A stretch of DNA of 33,785 nucleotides from Sulfurimonas sp. (GCA_027013295.1 JALUXP010000117.1:1-33785); one strand, 5' to 3'. Positions 23,913-32,867 are shown, numbered from the stretch's first letter. Program-made: numbers and translations. The notes: generated by a model from the sequence alone, not told the origin.

Positions 23913-24831
23913 CTATACTCTCCGTATTAAATTTATTGTCAATAAAACCAGTCATATACTCATCCATAGGGGCTACAAAAGAACATAATTTTTTAGTGCT
24001 AGGATGGATAAAATGTATCTCATAAGCATGGAGCAATATTCGTTCCGATTTGTCATCTTTTTGAGTATTTCCATAGAGGTGGTCACCAAGGATATGACGG
24101 CTCATAGTTTCAAGGTGAACACGAATCTGATGCGTACGCCCTGTAAAGAGTTTACAAGCTATAAGTTGCATAGTTTCATCTTCACTTAATGCCAAAAAAC
24201 TAAAAGCAGTTTTTGCACTTTTACCACCATTTTCACAACCCATTTTTAAACGGTTTTTTGAACTTCTTTTGATAGGTTTTTCAACTATGGTAATATCTTC
24301 TTTTAGAGGAGGCACAACTACAGCAAGATAATACCTACCCATACTTTTATCTTGAAGTTGTTCTGAAAGAAACTGATGTGCCGTATTGTTTTTTGCAACA
24401 ACCATCACACCACTTGTCCCTTTATCAAGACGATGGACAATCCCATGTCTCTCTTCGCCACTTATGGTAGAGAGTCGTATATTTTTGTGTTTGAGCCACT
24501 CTACCAAAGTAGCATCTTTGACACTAGGAGCAGGATGGACTGTTAGGTTTGTTGGTTTATTGATCACTAAAACATCATCATCTTCATAAAGGACTTCTAC
24601 ATCAAAGTCTATCTCAAGAGCCTTTGCAATCTTCGCCTCTGGAAAATCAACCTTAACCTCTTGACCTATTTTCAGTTTGACGCCAGCACGCGAAACTAAC
24701 TTTTCATTAACATATACACACTCTTTTTTTATAAGTTGTGCTACTTGAGAGCGTGTTTGCTCTATCACCGATGCTAAAAAAACATCTAATCTTTGTTCAC
24801 TTTGACACACAAAGCTTTGAATATCACTCAT
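23857..24831 (-). CDS. rluD: RluD-family 23S rRNA pseudouridine synthase
   Basis: A 324-residue protein with an N-terminal S4 domain (about 8-70, including RLDVFLASVIEQTRSQVAQL) and a pseudouridine synthase domain. The catalytic Asp is in GIVHRLDKGTSGVMVVAK, and the later signature is FTGRTHQIRVHLE. It converts specific uridines of 23S rRNA helix 69 in the family archetype; the exact sites here are unknown. The start is the ATG at 24831 (MSDIQSF), preceded by AGAGGTATATTA; an upstream TTG would add eight residues. It heads the minus-strand operon and is divergent from mrdB. Confidence 0.93.
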   Translation of the reverse strand: MSDIQSFVCQSEQRLDVFLASVIEQTRSQVAQLIKKECVYVNEKLVSRAGVKLKIGQEVKVDFPEAKIAKALEIDFDVEVLYEDDDVLVINKPTNLTVHPAPSVKDATLVEWLKHKNIRLSTISGEERHGIVHRLDKGTSGVMVVAKNNTAHQFLSEQLQDKSMGRYYLAVVVPPLKEDITIVEKPIKRSSKNRLKMGCENGGKSAKTAFSFLALSEDETMQLIACKLFTGRTHQIRVHLETMSRHILGDHLYGNTQKDDKSERILLHAYEIHFIHPSTKKLCSFVAPMDEYMTGFIDNKFNTESIVEVINPNYISKSFTHIDS

Positions 24832-24858
24832 TAATATACCTCTATTATGATACAATTC

Positions 24859-24866
24859 TATAAAAT
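24859..24866 (+). promoter_or_regulatory. Putative -10 region for mrdB
   Basis: TATAAAAT in the 52-bp divergent gap between rluD and mrdB, 18 bp upstream of the mrdB TTG. The very short leader leaves room only for the GGAG ribosome binding site. Confidence 0.35.
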
Positions 24867-24883
24867 TTTAGGAGTTGTATAGT

Positions 24884-25996
24884 TTGTGGAGAATTGATAA
24901 GCGCATTTTAGCACAATTTGACTTTATTTCTATTATTCTTTTGCTACCTCTCATCTTCACATCTAATTGGCTGATCAATGAAGCAGTTCCAGCCCTTGCA
25001 CAAAAACAACTAGCATATATTGGGGTTGCTACACTTACCTTTGTATTTGTATTTTTACTTCCTATCCGTCGGATGAATTGGCTTATACCTCTTATCTATT
25101 GGGTCAACATTTTATTACTTTTGGCTGTTGAGTTTGTCGGTCATTCAAGACTTGGTGCACAAAGGTGGTTAGAGATCCCCTTTGTCAATGCTACTATCCA
25201 ACCATCAGAATTCGTTAAGCCTGCACTTATCCTAATGCTTGCTTATCTCATACACCGCAACCCTCCACCTAGAGAGGGTTATGGTCTTAAAGATTTTTTA
25301 AAGTTAAGTGCCTACATACTTATACCATTCTTTCTCATAGCTAAAGAGCCAGATCTAGGTACTGCACTAGTTTTACTACTCATAGGCTATGGAGTCCTGT
25401 TTTTCATAGGTGTAAACTGGAAAATATGGGCTGTTATTGTTGGTGTTGTAGCCCTTCTTGCACCCATTGGTTACAAGTTTGGACTGCATGATTATCAAAA
25501 AGTTCGCATTACTGACTTTATGAGTGAAAAGCCATCTTATCATGTACAACAGTCCATTATTGCTATTGGTTCGGGAGGGCTCACAGGTAAAAGTAAAGAT
25601 GAAGCAACACAAACTCAGATGAAGTTTCTCCCCATTGCGACAAGTGACTTCATCTTTGCATTTTTAGTTGAAAGAGCTGGATTTCTAGGTGGTTTAGCTA
25701 TCATCCTTGTCTATGTATCACTTATCTTACATCTTTTTAGTCTCAGTGTATTTAGTGCTGACTACTACATAAAAGTTGTCACAATCGCAATATCTTTTAT
25801 GATATTTATTTACACAGGAGTCAACATCTCTATGACCATAGGTTATGCACCTGTTGTAGGTGTACCGCTACCTATGTTTAGCTATGGTGGAAGTAGCTTT
25901 TTAAATTTTTTATTACTCTTTGCTATTATGGAAAATCTCATTACTTTTCGCTTTAAAGACCTCTATGATGGTCGAGGAACAAAAAGTTTCATATAA
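24884..25996 (+). CDS. mrdB: Rod-shape protein RodA/MrdB, SEDS-family peptidoglycan glycosyltransferase
   Basis: A 370-residue polytopic membrane protein with about ten helices. SEDS features are visible: HSRLGAQRWLEIPFVNATIQPSEFVKPALI, here named by its key residues R, W, Q-P-S-E and K-P; then KEPDLGTALVLL; QSIIAIGSGGLTGK; FIFAFLVERAGFLGG; and the C-terminal PLPMFSYGGSSF. RodA polymerises lipid II strands for cell elongation together with PBP2. I place the start at the TTG at 24884 (MWRIDKRIL), with GGAG 9 bp before it; a TTG at 24875 would sit on that ribosome binding site. Confidence 0.93.
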   Translation: MWRIDKRILAQFDFISIILLLPLIFTSNWLINEAVPALAQKQLAYIGVATLTFVFVFLLPIRRMNWLIPLIYWVNILLLLAVEFVGHSRLGAQRWLEIPFVNATIQPSEFVKPALILMLAYLIHRNPPPREGYGLKDFLKLSAYILIPFFLIAKEPDLGTALVLLLIGYGVLFFIGVNWKIWAVIVGVVALLAPIGYKFGLHDYQKVRITDFMSEKPSYHVQQSIIAIGSGGLTGKSKDEATQTQMKFLPIATSDFIFAFLVERAGFLGGLAIILVYVSLILHLFSLSVFSADYYIKVVTIAISFMIFIYTGVNISMTIGYAPVVGVPLPMFSYGGSSFLNFLLLFAIMENLITFRFKDLYDGRGTKSFI

Positions 25997-26029
25997 AAAA
26001 AAGATGACAAAACTCTTAAAACTTATCTT

Positions 26030-26100
26030 TATAAGTTCCTCTCCATAAATAACTTGTATGTTCTTTTTTTCTAGAGACATGAAATGTAGAGGCACTTATA
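26030..26100. repeat. Inverted repeat downstream of mrdB
   Basis: TATAAGTTCCTCTCCAT (26030-26046) pairs with ATGTAGAGGCACTTATA (26084-26100) at 15 of 17 positions, with a 37-nt loop. A second, overlapping hairpin AACTTAT-CTTT-ATAAGTT lies at about 26020-26037. Neither is followed by a clear U-run on the plus strand; it may terminate mrdB or be a small mobile-element relic. Confidence 0.5.
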
Positions 26101-26134
26101 ACTCATGTAGCAAAATGATTTAAGAATCTTTAAG

Positions 26135-26140
26135 TATAAT
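26135..26140 (+). promoter_or_regulatory. Putative -10 box for the AAA ATPase gene
   Basis: TATAAT 54 bp before the ATG at 26195, in AT-rich DNA. The ATG is preceded by GTAGGAATAG, a fair ribosome binding site. Confidence 0.35.
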
Positions 26141-26194
26141 GTAATAAACAATATATTACAATAATGCTTAATGTGATATACAGTAGGAATAGAT

Positions 26195-27385
26195 ATGCTA
26201 GATAAACTTTTTGAAAAATCGAATCAAATACTGAAGCTTCAAAATTATGAATACAAAAGATACTTTTATCATACAATTAACTTTAATGATAAGATGATTG
26301 GAATACTTGGAAGTCGAGGCGTTGGAAAGACCACAGTAATAATTCAATATTTAAACTCTTTAGATTTACCAAAAAGTAAAAAATTGTATTTTAGTGCTGA
26401 TAGTATCATTACAAGTTCTATCTCTTTATATGAGATTGCTGAGCAGTTTTCCAAAAGTGGCGGTCAGGTACTTGCTATTGATGAGATACACAAATATAAA
26501 GATTTTGAAAAAGAGTTAAAAGAGATATATGATTTTTTAGATTTAAAAGTCATTTTTAGTGGATCTAGTGCCTTACAGTTAGAACATAAAAAAGCCGACT
26601 TAAGTCGAAGAGCCGTTTTATATAGAGTCAAAGGTTTGTCTTTTAGAGAGTTTTTAGAATTAAAACTTGATATGAAATTTAAAAGCTACTCTCTTGAGTC
26701 AATAGTAAAAAATCACATAGATATTGCAGATGAAATTACTAATATAGTAAAACCATTTGAGTATTTCAAAGAGTATCTGCAATATGGGTACTTTCCATAC
26801 TATTTTGAGAATCATGAAACATATAGTATAAAGCTTGAAGAAACGGTAAATACAGTAATTGAGAGTGATTTACCAATTATTTTCAATATTGAGCCACAAA
26901 GTATTCAGAAGCTAAAGCAGCTTGTAAATTTAATATGTTCGTCAAAACCTTATGAATTAAATATTACAGCATTTTCTAAAAAAATAGGTATAAATAGAAA
27001 TACACTTTATCAATACATTCACTACCTAACAATGGGAAATATTTTTTCTAGTTTAAGAGCGAAGACAAAAGGAGATAATATTTTTTCTAAACCACAAAAG
27101 CTCTATCTAAATAATCCTAATCTAAGTTTTAGTTATTGTCAGTCAAACGAGATAGGAACTATAAGGGAACAGTTCTTTTTAAATATGCTAAGTCAGGAAC
27201 ATGATGTTTCATATCCTAAAGTAGGTGATTTTTTTGTTGATGAACAATATACCTTTGAAATAGGTGGAAAAAATAAAACTTTTTCTCAGATAAAAGATGT
27301 CGAAAATAGTTTTATAGTTGCTGATGATATTGAAATAGGATTTGGTAATAAGACTCCATTATGGCTGTTTGGTTTTTTATACTAA
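26195..27385 (+). CDS. AAA_14 family ATPase with nuclease-like C-terminus
   Basis: A 396-residue ATPase. Walker A is GSRGVGKTT (about 38-46), Walker B is VLAIDEIHKY (about 91-100), and the sensor segment is VIFSGSSALQLEHKKADLSRR. A helix-turn-helix-like region (AFSKKIGINRNTLYQYIHYL, about 263-282) is followed by the C-terminal domain with GTIREQFFLNML and TFEIGGKNK, the family's PD-(D/E)xK-like motif. It belongs to the same broad class as the ATPase at 2427-3704 but to a clearly different branch; the two are not recent copies. The gene stands alone between mrdB and pabA, flanked by repeat-like DNA, which suggests insertion of a mobile cargo gene. Its biological role is unknown. Confidence 0.82.
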   Translation: MLDKLFEKSNQILKLQNYEYKRYFYHTINFNDKMIGILGSRGVGKTTVIIQYLNSLDLPKSKKLYFSADSIITSSISLYEIAEQFSKSGGQVLAIDEIHKYKDFEKELKEIYDFLDLKVIFSGSSALQLEHKKADLSRRAVLYRVKGLSFREFLELKLDMKFKSYSLESIVKNHIDIADEITNIVKPFEYFKEYLQYGYFPYYFENHETYSIKLEETVNTVIESDLPIIFNIEPQSIQKLKQLVNLICSSKPYELNITAFSKKIGINRNTLYQYIHYLTMGNIFSSLRAKTKGDNIFSKPQKLYLNNPNLSFSYCQSNEIGTIREQFFLNMLSQEHDVSYPKVGDFFVDEQYTFEIGGKNKTFSQIKDVENSFIVADDIEIGFGNKTPLWLFGFLY

Positions 27386-27828
27386 TCCCTCTCTATCCCC
27401 CTGAATACTATGCTATTTTAGGGTTTCAGTAAGAATAATTTTCTTTATAAAACACACTAAAACTCAATAAACTACATTAAAAAGAGTTCCTTCTAAAAAA
27501 GTGTGGGTAAACAACCACCTAAATCTCCCTAAATTTACTATTAACCAAAGAGAAATCTAATTTTCCAGTTAATAGATATACGATAATCTTATAATTCTTA
27601 AATGTCTTGAAAATAGTGGATGTTTATCTTGTTAATTATCATAAATAGTTATGAATCTGACCCCTGTTTTTTTCATTAAGTCTATTTTGATATAATTTCT
27701 AAATAAAATTAGATTTAAAAGTTAAAAAAATATTTTACGGTTAGAAATAGGTTAGAAAAATCTAAATTCAAAAAACTTATATTTTATAGTATCCCTTAAA
27801 ATAGGGGCTAGTTAGGGGGTTCTCAAAA
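27386..27828. other. 443-bp gene-free stretch with REP-like hairpin
   Basis: No coding frame is seen. At 27639-27654 TCATAA-ATAG-TTATGA forms a hairpin, joined to GAATCTGACCCC (27653-27664) and a T-run; the reverse strand reads GGGGTCAGATTC, a motif that I recall from REP/RAYT-associated sequences in environmental bacteria. A TATAAT at 27691-27696 could start transcription of pabA with a leader of about 125 nt. That leader contains the arms TTAGATTT and AAATCTAA, able to form an AT-only stem. Confidence 0.45.
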
Positions 27829-28398
27829 ATGATTTTAATGATAGATAATTATGATAGTTTTACTTACAACATAGTCGAATACTGCAAAGAACTCGGTGCT
27901 GATTTAAAGATAATTCGTAACGATGAGATGAGTGTAAAAGAGATTGAAGCATTGTCCCCCGAAAAAATCATTATCTCACCTGGTCCAGCTTCCCCAGATG
28001 AAGCAGGCATTACTTTAGAAGTTATAGAATATTTTAAAGATAAGCTACCAATACTAGGTATTTGTTTAGGTCATCAGAGCATTGCGCAAGTGTTTGGTGC
28101 TGATGTAGTTCGTGCTAAAAATATGATGCATGGAAAAACTTCTATCATGAGACAAAGTCAAACTTGTGCAATATTTAAAGATTTACCACAAGAGTTTATC
28201 GCAACGCGTTATCATTCACTTATAGTTAAAAAAGATACATTGCCAAACTCTATTGAAATAACAGCATATTCTACAGATGATGAAGAGATTATGGCCTTAA
28301 GAATAAAAGATAAAGATATCTATGGTGTCCAGTTTCATCCTGAGTCTATTATGAGTGAATATGGCCATGAAATGATAGGAAACTTTTTAAAATTATGA
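27829..28398 (+). CDS. pabA: Glutamine amidotransferase of anthranilate/aminodeoxychorismate synthase
   Basis: A 189-residue class I glutamine amidotransferase that feeds ammonia to chorismate for tryptophan (TrpG) or folate (PabA) synthesis. MIDNYDSFTYNIVEY is the N-terminal signature; the oxyanion loop is ISPGPASPDEAG, the nucleophile Cys is in LGICLGHQSIAQ, and the His-Glu of the triad is in GVQFHPESIMSEYG. No trpE or pabB is adjacent, so the two roles cannot be separated; one protein often serves both. TTAGGGGG lies before the ATG. Its stop overlaps the next gene by 4 bp. Confidence 0.92.
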   Translation: MILMIDNYDSFTYNIVEYCKELGADLKIIRNDEMSVKEIEALSPEKIIISPGPASPDEAGITLEVIEYFKDKLPILGICLGHQSIAQVFGADVVRAKNMMHGKTSIMRQSQTCAIFKDLPQEFIATRYHSLIVKKDTLPNSIEITAYSTDDEEIMALRIKDKDIYGVQFHPESIMSEYGHEMIGNFLKL

Positions 28399-29582
28399 GA
28401 TATAAGATCATCTTTTTCCTAATATTAGGGTTAGATGCACTGAACCTATTTTTCCAAACTTCTGAGTTGTCTATAGCATATAGAGAAACACTTGTCTTAT
28501 ATGGAGACACTTCTCCTTTAAAGCTTCTCATAAAATTTTCTATACTCATGTTTGGTCAAAATGATTTTGCCTTAAGATTACCTATGATAGTAACACATCT
28601 TCTGAGTGTTATCCTTTTTTATAGTATATCAAAAGAGTATATGAATGAACGAAATAGACTCTGGAATGTATTGATATTTATCCTTTTACCAGGAGTATTA
28701 AGTGCAGCACTATTGATCGACAGAGCAGGGCTTATTCTTTTTGGTTTATTACTTTTTATTTGGGTGTATAAACAAGGCTATAAAGTTTCTTATTATTTGC
28801 TTTTGGTCTCTTTTGCATTTTTAGACAATAGTTTTATCTATCTATTTTTGTCTTTAAGTGTATATGCTATTTATAAGAAAGATAGAAGTTTCTTTTTGTT
28901 TAATATGTTGGCATTCTTTATCTCAGTATTTTCTTTTGGCATAGATGCTCATGGCGCTCCAAATGGACATTTTTTAGACTCGCTAGCATTGTATGCTGCT
29001 ATTTTTTCTCCCATAGTATTCATATATGTTGTATTTATACTTTATCGTAGATACCTTTTAAAGCAGATAGATATTATTTGGTTTATATCTACCGTTACTT
29101 TTATTATCTCTTTATTATTATCTTTTAGACAAATAATACCAATAGAACATTTCGCCCCTTACCTTATTGTATCCCTACCATTAGCTACACAAACATTTGT
29201 AAGTTCTTATCGAGTGAGGTTAAAAATGTTTAGGCGAAAGTATAAACTTATATTTGCAATTTCCTTTATTCTATTAATAATCAATGTTCTAACAGTTATT
29301 TTCAATAAAGATATATATAGGTTTATTGAAAACCCAAAGAAACACTTTGTATATAAATACCATGTAGCAAAAGAGTTAGCACAGCTATTAAAAAAGAGAT
29401 CTATTCCTTGTGTCAATACTGGGTACAAAATGCAACAGCGTTTATCCTTTTATGGTGTTACAAAATGCGACAGCTATAAACTCAAACAAGTAAAAAATAA
29501 AGATAATAAAACACATAATGTTACTATAAGTTACATAAATCAACCTGTCTATTTTGCTAATGTTACAAAAATAAACAATTAG
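28395..29582 (+). CDS. Multi-spanning membrane protein, glycosyltransferase family 39-like
   Basis: A 395-residue protein with about nine or ten hydrophobic helices over residues 1-300, followed by a soluble tail of about 95 residues. Early features ALRLPMIVTHLLSVILFY and the helix after RNRLWN resemble the ArnT/PMT (GT39) fold of lipid-linked sugar transferases, but a clear catalytic Asp motif in the first loop is not evident, so substrate and activity are open. It overlaps pabA in ATGA fashion and must be translated with it, an odd pairing of chorismate metabolism with an envelope enzyme. The soluble tail (AKELAQLLKKRSIPCVNTGYK) is typical of the C-terminal part of such proteins. Confidence 0.6.
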   Translation: MRYKIIFFLILGLDALNLFFQTSELSIAYRETLVLYGDTSPLKLLIKFSILMFGQNDFALRLPMIVTHLLSVILFYSISKEYMNERNRLWNVLIFILLPGVLSAALLIDRAGLILFGLLLFIWVYKQGYKVSYYLLLVSFAFLDNSFIYLFLSLSVYAIYKKDRSFFLFNMLAFFISVFSFGIDAHGAPNGHFLDSLALYAAIFSPIVFIYVVFILYRRYLLKQIDIIWFISTVTFIISLLLSFRQIIPIEHFAPYLIVSLPLATQTFVSSYRVRLKMFRRKYKLIFAISFILLIINVLTVIFNKDIYRFIENPKKHFVYKYHVAKELAQLLKKRSIPCVNTGYKMQQRLSFYGVTKCDSYKLKQVKNKDNKTHNVTISYINQPVYFANVTKINN

Positions 29583-29625
29583 AGCATCTAGATTATAAAC
29601 TAATCCTCTCTAAGAGTATTCATAG

Positions 29626-29633
29626 TATAAAAT
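29626..29633 (+). promoter_or_regulatory. Putative -10 region for aclBA
   Basis: TATAAAAT 38 bp before aclB; a second candidate, GGTAAAAT, follows at about 29636. AGGGAG 5 bp before the ATG is one of the strongest ribosome binding sites in the window, fitting a highly expressed carbon-fixation operon. Confidence 0.35.
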
Positions 29634-29671
29634 GTGGTAAAATGCGTGCAAATTAAAAATAGGGAGTTGCA

Positions 29672-31003
29672 ATGGCTCAAAAAGCGATACGAGAATACGA
29701 TGGTAAAGCACTTTTTTCTAAACAATGGGAAAATTATTTTAGTGGATTCCATTATGGATTTAAATCTGTTCTAGTTACTAGTGGAGCAGAACTTTTAGCA
29801 AAAGCTAAAGAACATGGCTTTGAATGGTTAAAACAAGAAGCATTAGTTGCGAAACCAGATATGTTGTTTGGTAAGCGTGGAAAGAATGATTTAGTTCTTT
29901 TTAAAACAAATAAGCCTGGTGATGTTACATTAGCTGATGCAGCAAAATGGATTGATAAAAAAATCTCTCATACGACTACGCTCCTTACTGGTCAGCATGG
30001 TACGCTAAGTCATTTTATAATTGAGCCATTTACTCCTCACTCTCAAGAACAAGAATATTATATCTCTGCAACATGTGTTGGTGAAGATGATGTGTTGTAT
30101 ATGTCTGCTGAAGGCGGAATGGAAGTAGAAGAGGGTTGGGATGAAAAAGTTAACGAAGTAGTTATTCCCATTGATATGTCTGATGCTGATATGGAACATG
30201 CAATTAATGCTAATATTCCTGCTGATATTCCTGCAAAAGATAGAGCTAAATTTGAGTCATTTGCTGTAGAGTTTTTTAAATTTTATAGAGATATGAACTT
30301 TGCATATTTAGAAATTAATCCTATCGTAGTGCTAGAGAACAATGAGATGGCTATATTGGATCTCGTTGCCCGTCTTGACGATACGGCAGGTTTTCTTATG
30401 AAAGATACTTGGGGAGATATTGAGTACCCAACTGCTTTTGGTATGGAAGATCAGTCTCCAGAAGAAAAAGCAATCGCAGAAGCTGATAGTAAATCAGGTG
30501 CCTCACTAAAACTTACTATTCTTAGCCCTATGGGTAGAGTATGGACTATGGTTGCTGGTGGTGGTGCTTCTGTTGTTTATGCAGATACTATTGCTGACTT
30601 TGCTGAAGCAAATGGTGGTTCTATCGCAGACCTTGCTAACTATGGTGAATACTCTGGTGGTCCAACTACAAGTGAAACAAAATTTTATGCAGATACGATC
30701 ATCGACTTAATGACTCGTCACAAAGACCCTAAAGGTCAAGATAAGATTATGATTATCGGTGGTGCTATTGCAAACTTTACTGATGTTGCAAAAACATTTA
30801 CAGGTATTATCCAGTCATTTGAAGAGAATGCTGAGAAGATGAAAGCACATAATACTAAAATTTATGTTCGCCGTGGTGGACCAAACTATGAAAAAGGTTT
30901 AAAAGATATTAAAGAAGCTGCAAATAGACTCGGTCTTTTTATCGAAGTTTATGGACCAGAAACACATGTTACAGACATCGTGCGTATGGCACTAGAGAAG
31001 TAA
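29672..31003 (+). CDS. aclB: ATP citrate lyase, beta subunit (AclB)
   Basis: A 443-residue subunit resembling the ATP-grasp plus CoA-binding beta subunit of succinyl-CoA synthetase. Visible features are FGKRGKNDLVLFKTNKPG (nucleotide-binding strand), the acidic FAYLEINPIVVLENNEMAILDLVARLDD (metal-binding region, named by its NPIVV and DL residues), and GGGASVVYADTIADF with GEYSGGPT in the C-terminal half. With AclA it splits citrate with ATP and CoA into acetyl-CoA and oxaloacetate, the key step that lets the TCA cycle run in reverse for CO2 fixation. It lies 9 bp before aclA. Confidence 0.95.
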   Translation: MAQKAIREYDGKALFSKQWENYFSGFHYGFKSVLVTSGAELLAKAKEHGFEWLKQEALVAKPDMLFGKRGKNDLVLFKTNKPGDVTLADAAKWIDKKISHTTTLLTGQHGTLSHFIIEPFTPHSQEQEYYISATCVGEDDVLYMSAEGGMEVEEGWDEKVNEVVIPIDMSDADMEHAINANIPADIPAKDRAKFESFAVEFFKFYRDMNFAYLEINPIVVLENNEMAILDLVARLDDTAGFLMKDTWGDIEYPTAFGMEDQSPEEKAIAEADSKSGASLKLTILSPMGRVWTMVAGGGASVVYADTIADFAEANGGSIADLANYGEYSGGPTTSETKFYADTIIDLMTRHKDPKGQDKIMIIGGAIANFTDVAKTFTGIIQSFEENAEKMKAHNTKIYVRRGGPNYEKGLKDIKEAANRLGLFIEVYGPETHVTDIVRMALEK

Positions 31004-31012
31004 GGGGAAAAG

Positions 31013-32827
31013 ATGGAAAAATTATATACTAAAGAAACACAAGCGATTTTTTGGAACAACAACACAACTGCTATCCAAAGAATGCTAGATTATGATTATA
31101 CAATTAAGCGTGAAACTCCTTCTGTAGCTGCAATCGTTGCACCAACAAGCGGAAATAAATTTGAAAAATTCTTTTGGGGACCAGATGAGATAATGGTTCC
31201 TCTCTATAAAAGTACAGCGGCCGCAAAAAAAGAGCATGCAAATGCTGATGTTCTTTTAAACTTTGGATCATTTAGAACGGCATATGATGTAACCATGGAA
31301 GCTATTGAACTTGGCGGATTTAGCTCTATTATGGTGACTGCTGAAGGTATCCCTGAAAGACTTGCAAGAAAAATGAATAATACTGCAAGAAATGCTGGTG
31401 TTACAGTCATTGGACCAGCAACTGTTGGTGCTATTGCTCCAGGTGCATTTAAAATAGCTAACATTGGCGGAACGATTGAAAACATCGTAAACTCTAAACT
31501 TCACCGTGCAGGTTCATGTGGACTTGTAACTCGTTCAGGTGGTCTGTTTAATGAACTTTCAAACATCATTGCTATAAATGCAGATGGTATTGCGGAGGGT
31601 GTAGCTATTGGTGGAGATAGATTTGTAGGATCAGTTTTTATTGATAACATGCTTCGAATGGAATCAAATTCTGAAGTTAAATACATGGTTCTTTTAGGTG
31701 AAGTTGGTGGTACTGAAGAGTACAAAATAATAGAAGCCATTAAAGATGGTAAAATCACAAAACCAGTAATCGCATGGTGTATTGGTACAATCGCTAAGCA
31801 CTTTAGTTCAGGTGTTCAGTTTGGTCATGCAGGTGCAAGTGCAAATGCTGATGCTGAGACAGCTGCTGCAAAAAATAAAGCAATGGCAGAAGCTGGTATC
31901 TATGTCCCTAAATCATTCAATGATTTGCCAGGTACAATTAACAAGGTATATGAAGAGTTAAAAGCAAATGGTACTATAAGTGATATTTCAGAACCAGATA
32001 TGAACCTTGTACCAAAATTGCGTCGTTCAAAAGAGTTTATTTGTACAATTTCAGATGATAGAGGTGAAGAGTGTACATATGCTGGCTTTCCTATTTCTAG
32101 TGTAGCTACTCCAGATACAGGTAAAGGTATTGGAGATGTTATCTCTTTATTGTGGTTCAAAAAACAGTATCCAAAATGGGCAACTCAGTTTATTGAAACT
32201 GTTATGAAAACTGTTGCCGATCATGGTCCTGCTGTTTCAGGTGCACACAATGCGAAAGTTACAGCTCGTGCAGGGAAATCGGTTGTCGAGTCATTAGTAA
32301 CTGGTCTCTTAACAATTGGACCGCGTTTTGGTGGTGCCATCGATGGTGCGGCAGAACATTTTAAATATGCAGATGATAACAACTTAAGCCCTGTAGAATT
32401 TTTAGGTCACATGAAAAAAGCTGGTATTCCAATCCCTGGTATTGGACATAGAATTAAATCTCTTAAAAATCCAGATTTAAGAGTTGAAGGACTAAAAAAA
32501 TTCGCTAAAGAATTTTTTCCAGCAACACCATTGCTAGATTATGCACTAACTGTTGAGCAATTAACAACATCGAAAAAAGAAAATCTGATTCTAAATGTTG
32601 ATGGTACAATCGGTATTTTAATGGTAGATATGTGGAGAGCATTAGGTTACTCTGAAGAAGATATTAACGAGTTTATCTCTTCAGGAACTTTAAACGCATT
32701 CTTTATTGTTGGTCGTTCTATTGGTTTCATTGGGCATATCCTTGATGAAAAGCGTCTTGCAATGCCAATGTATAGACATCCAATGGATGATATACTCTAT
32801 GATGTTCCAGAAGCAGAAAAATTATAA
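31013..32827 (+). CDS. aclA: ATP citrate lyase, alpha subunit (AclA)
   Basis: A 604-residue protein with two parts. Residues 1-about 330 match succinyl-CoA synthetase alpha, with the phospho-accepting His272 in QFGHAGASANAD. The C-terminal part (about 340-604) is citrate synthase-like, with GPRFGGAIDGAAEHF and the active-site His in PIPGIGHRIKSLKNPD; this is the citryl-CoA cleaving domain. Length and order match the aclBA operon of Sulfurimonas-type autotrophs. AGGGGAAAAG precedes the ATG. The unit ends with a clear hairpin 12 bp downstream. Confidence 0.96.
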   Translation: MEKLYTKETQAIFWNNNTTAIQRMLDYDYTIKRETPSVAAIVAPTSGNKFEKFFWGPDEIMVPLYKSTAAAKKEHANADVLLNFGSFRTAYDVTMEAIELGGFSSIMVTAEGIPERLARKMNNTARNAGVTVIGPATVGAIAPGAFKIANIGGTIENIVNSKLHRAGSCGLVTRSGGLFNELSNIIAINADGIAEGVAIGGDRFVGSVFIDNMLRMESNSEVKYMVLLGEVGGTEEYKIIEAIKDGKITKPVIAWCIGTIAKHFSSGVQFGHAGASANADAETAAAKNKAMAEAGIYVPKSFNDLPGTINKVYEELKANGTISDISEPDMNLVPKLRRSKEFICTISDDRGEECTYAGFPISSVATPDTGKGIGDVISLLWFKKQYPKWATQFIETVMKTVADHGPAVSGAHNAKVTARAGKSVVESLVTGLLTIGPRFGGAIDGAAEHFKYADDNNLSPVEFLGHMKKAGIPIPGIGHRIKSLKNPDLRVEGLKKFAKEFFPATPLLDYALTVEQLTTSKKENLILNVDGTIGILMVDMWRALGYSEEDINEFISSGTLNAFFIVGRSIGFIGHILDEKRLAMPMYRHPMDDILYDVPEAEKL

Positions 32828-32838
32828 TTAGTTTTTTC

Positions 32839-32867
32839 ATTGAGCGTAGGAACTTTTTACGCTCAAT
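32839..32867 (+). terminator. Rho-independent-type terminator of aclBA
   Basis: ATTGAGCGTA pairs perfectly with TACGCTCAAT (10-bp stem, 9-nt loop), 12 bp after the aclA stop. A pyrimidine-rich tail follows, and a TTTTTT run precedes it, so it could also work in the opposite direction. Confidence 0.8.
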
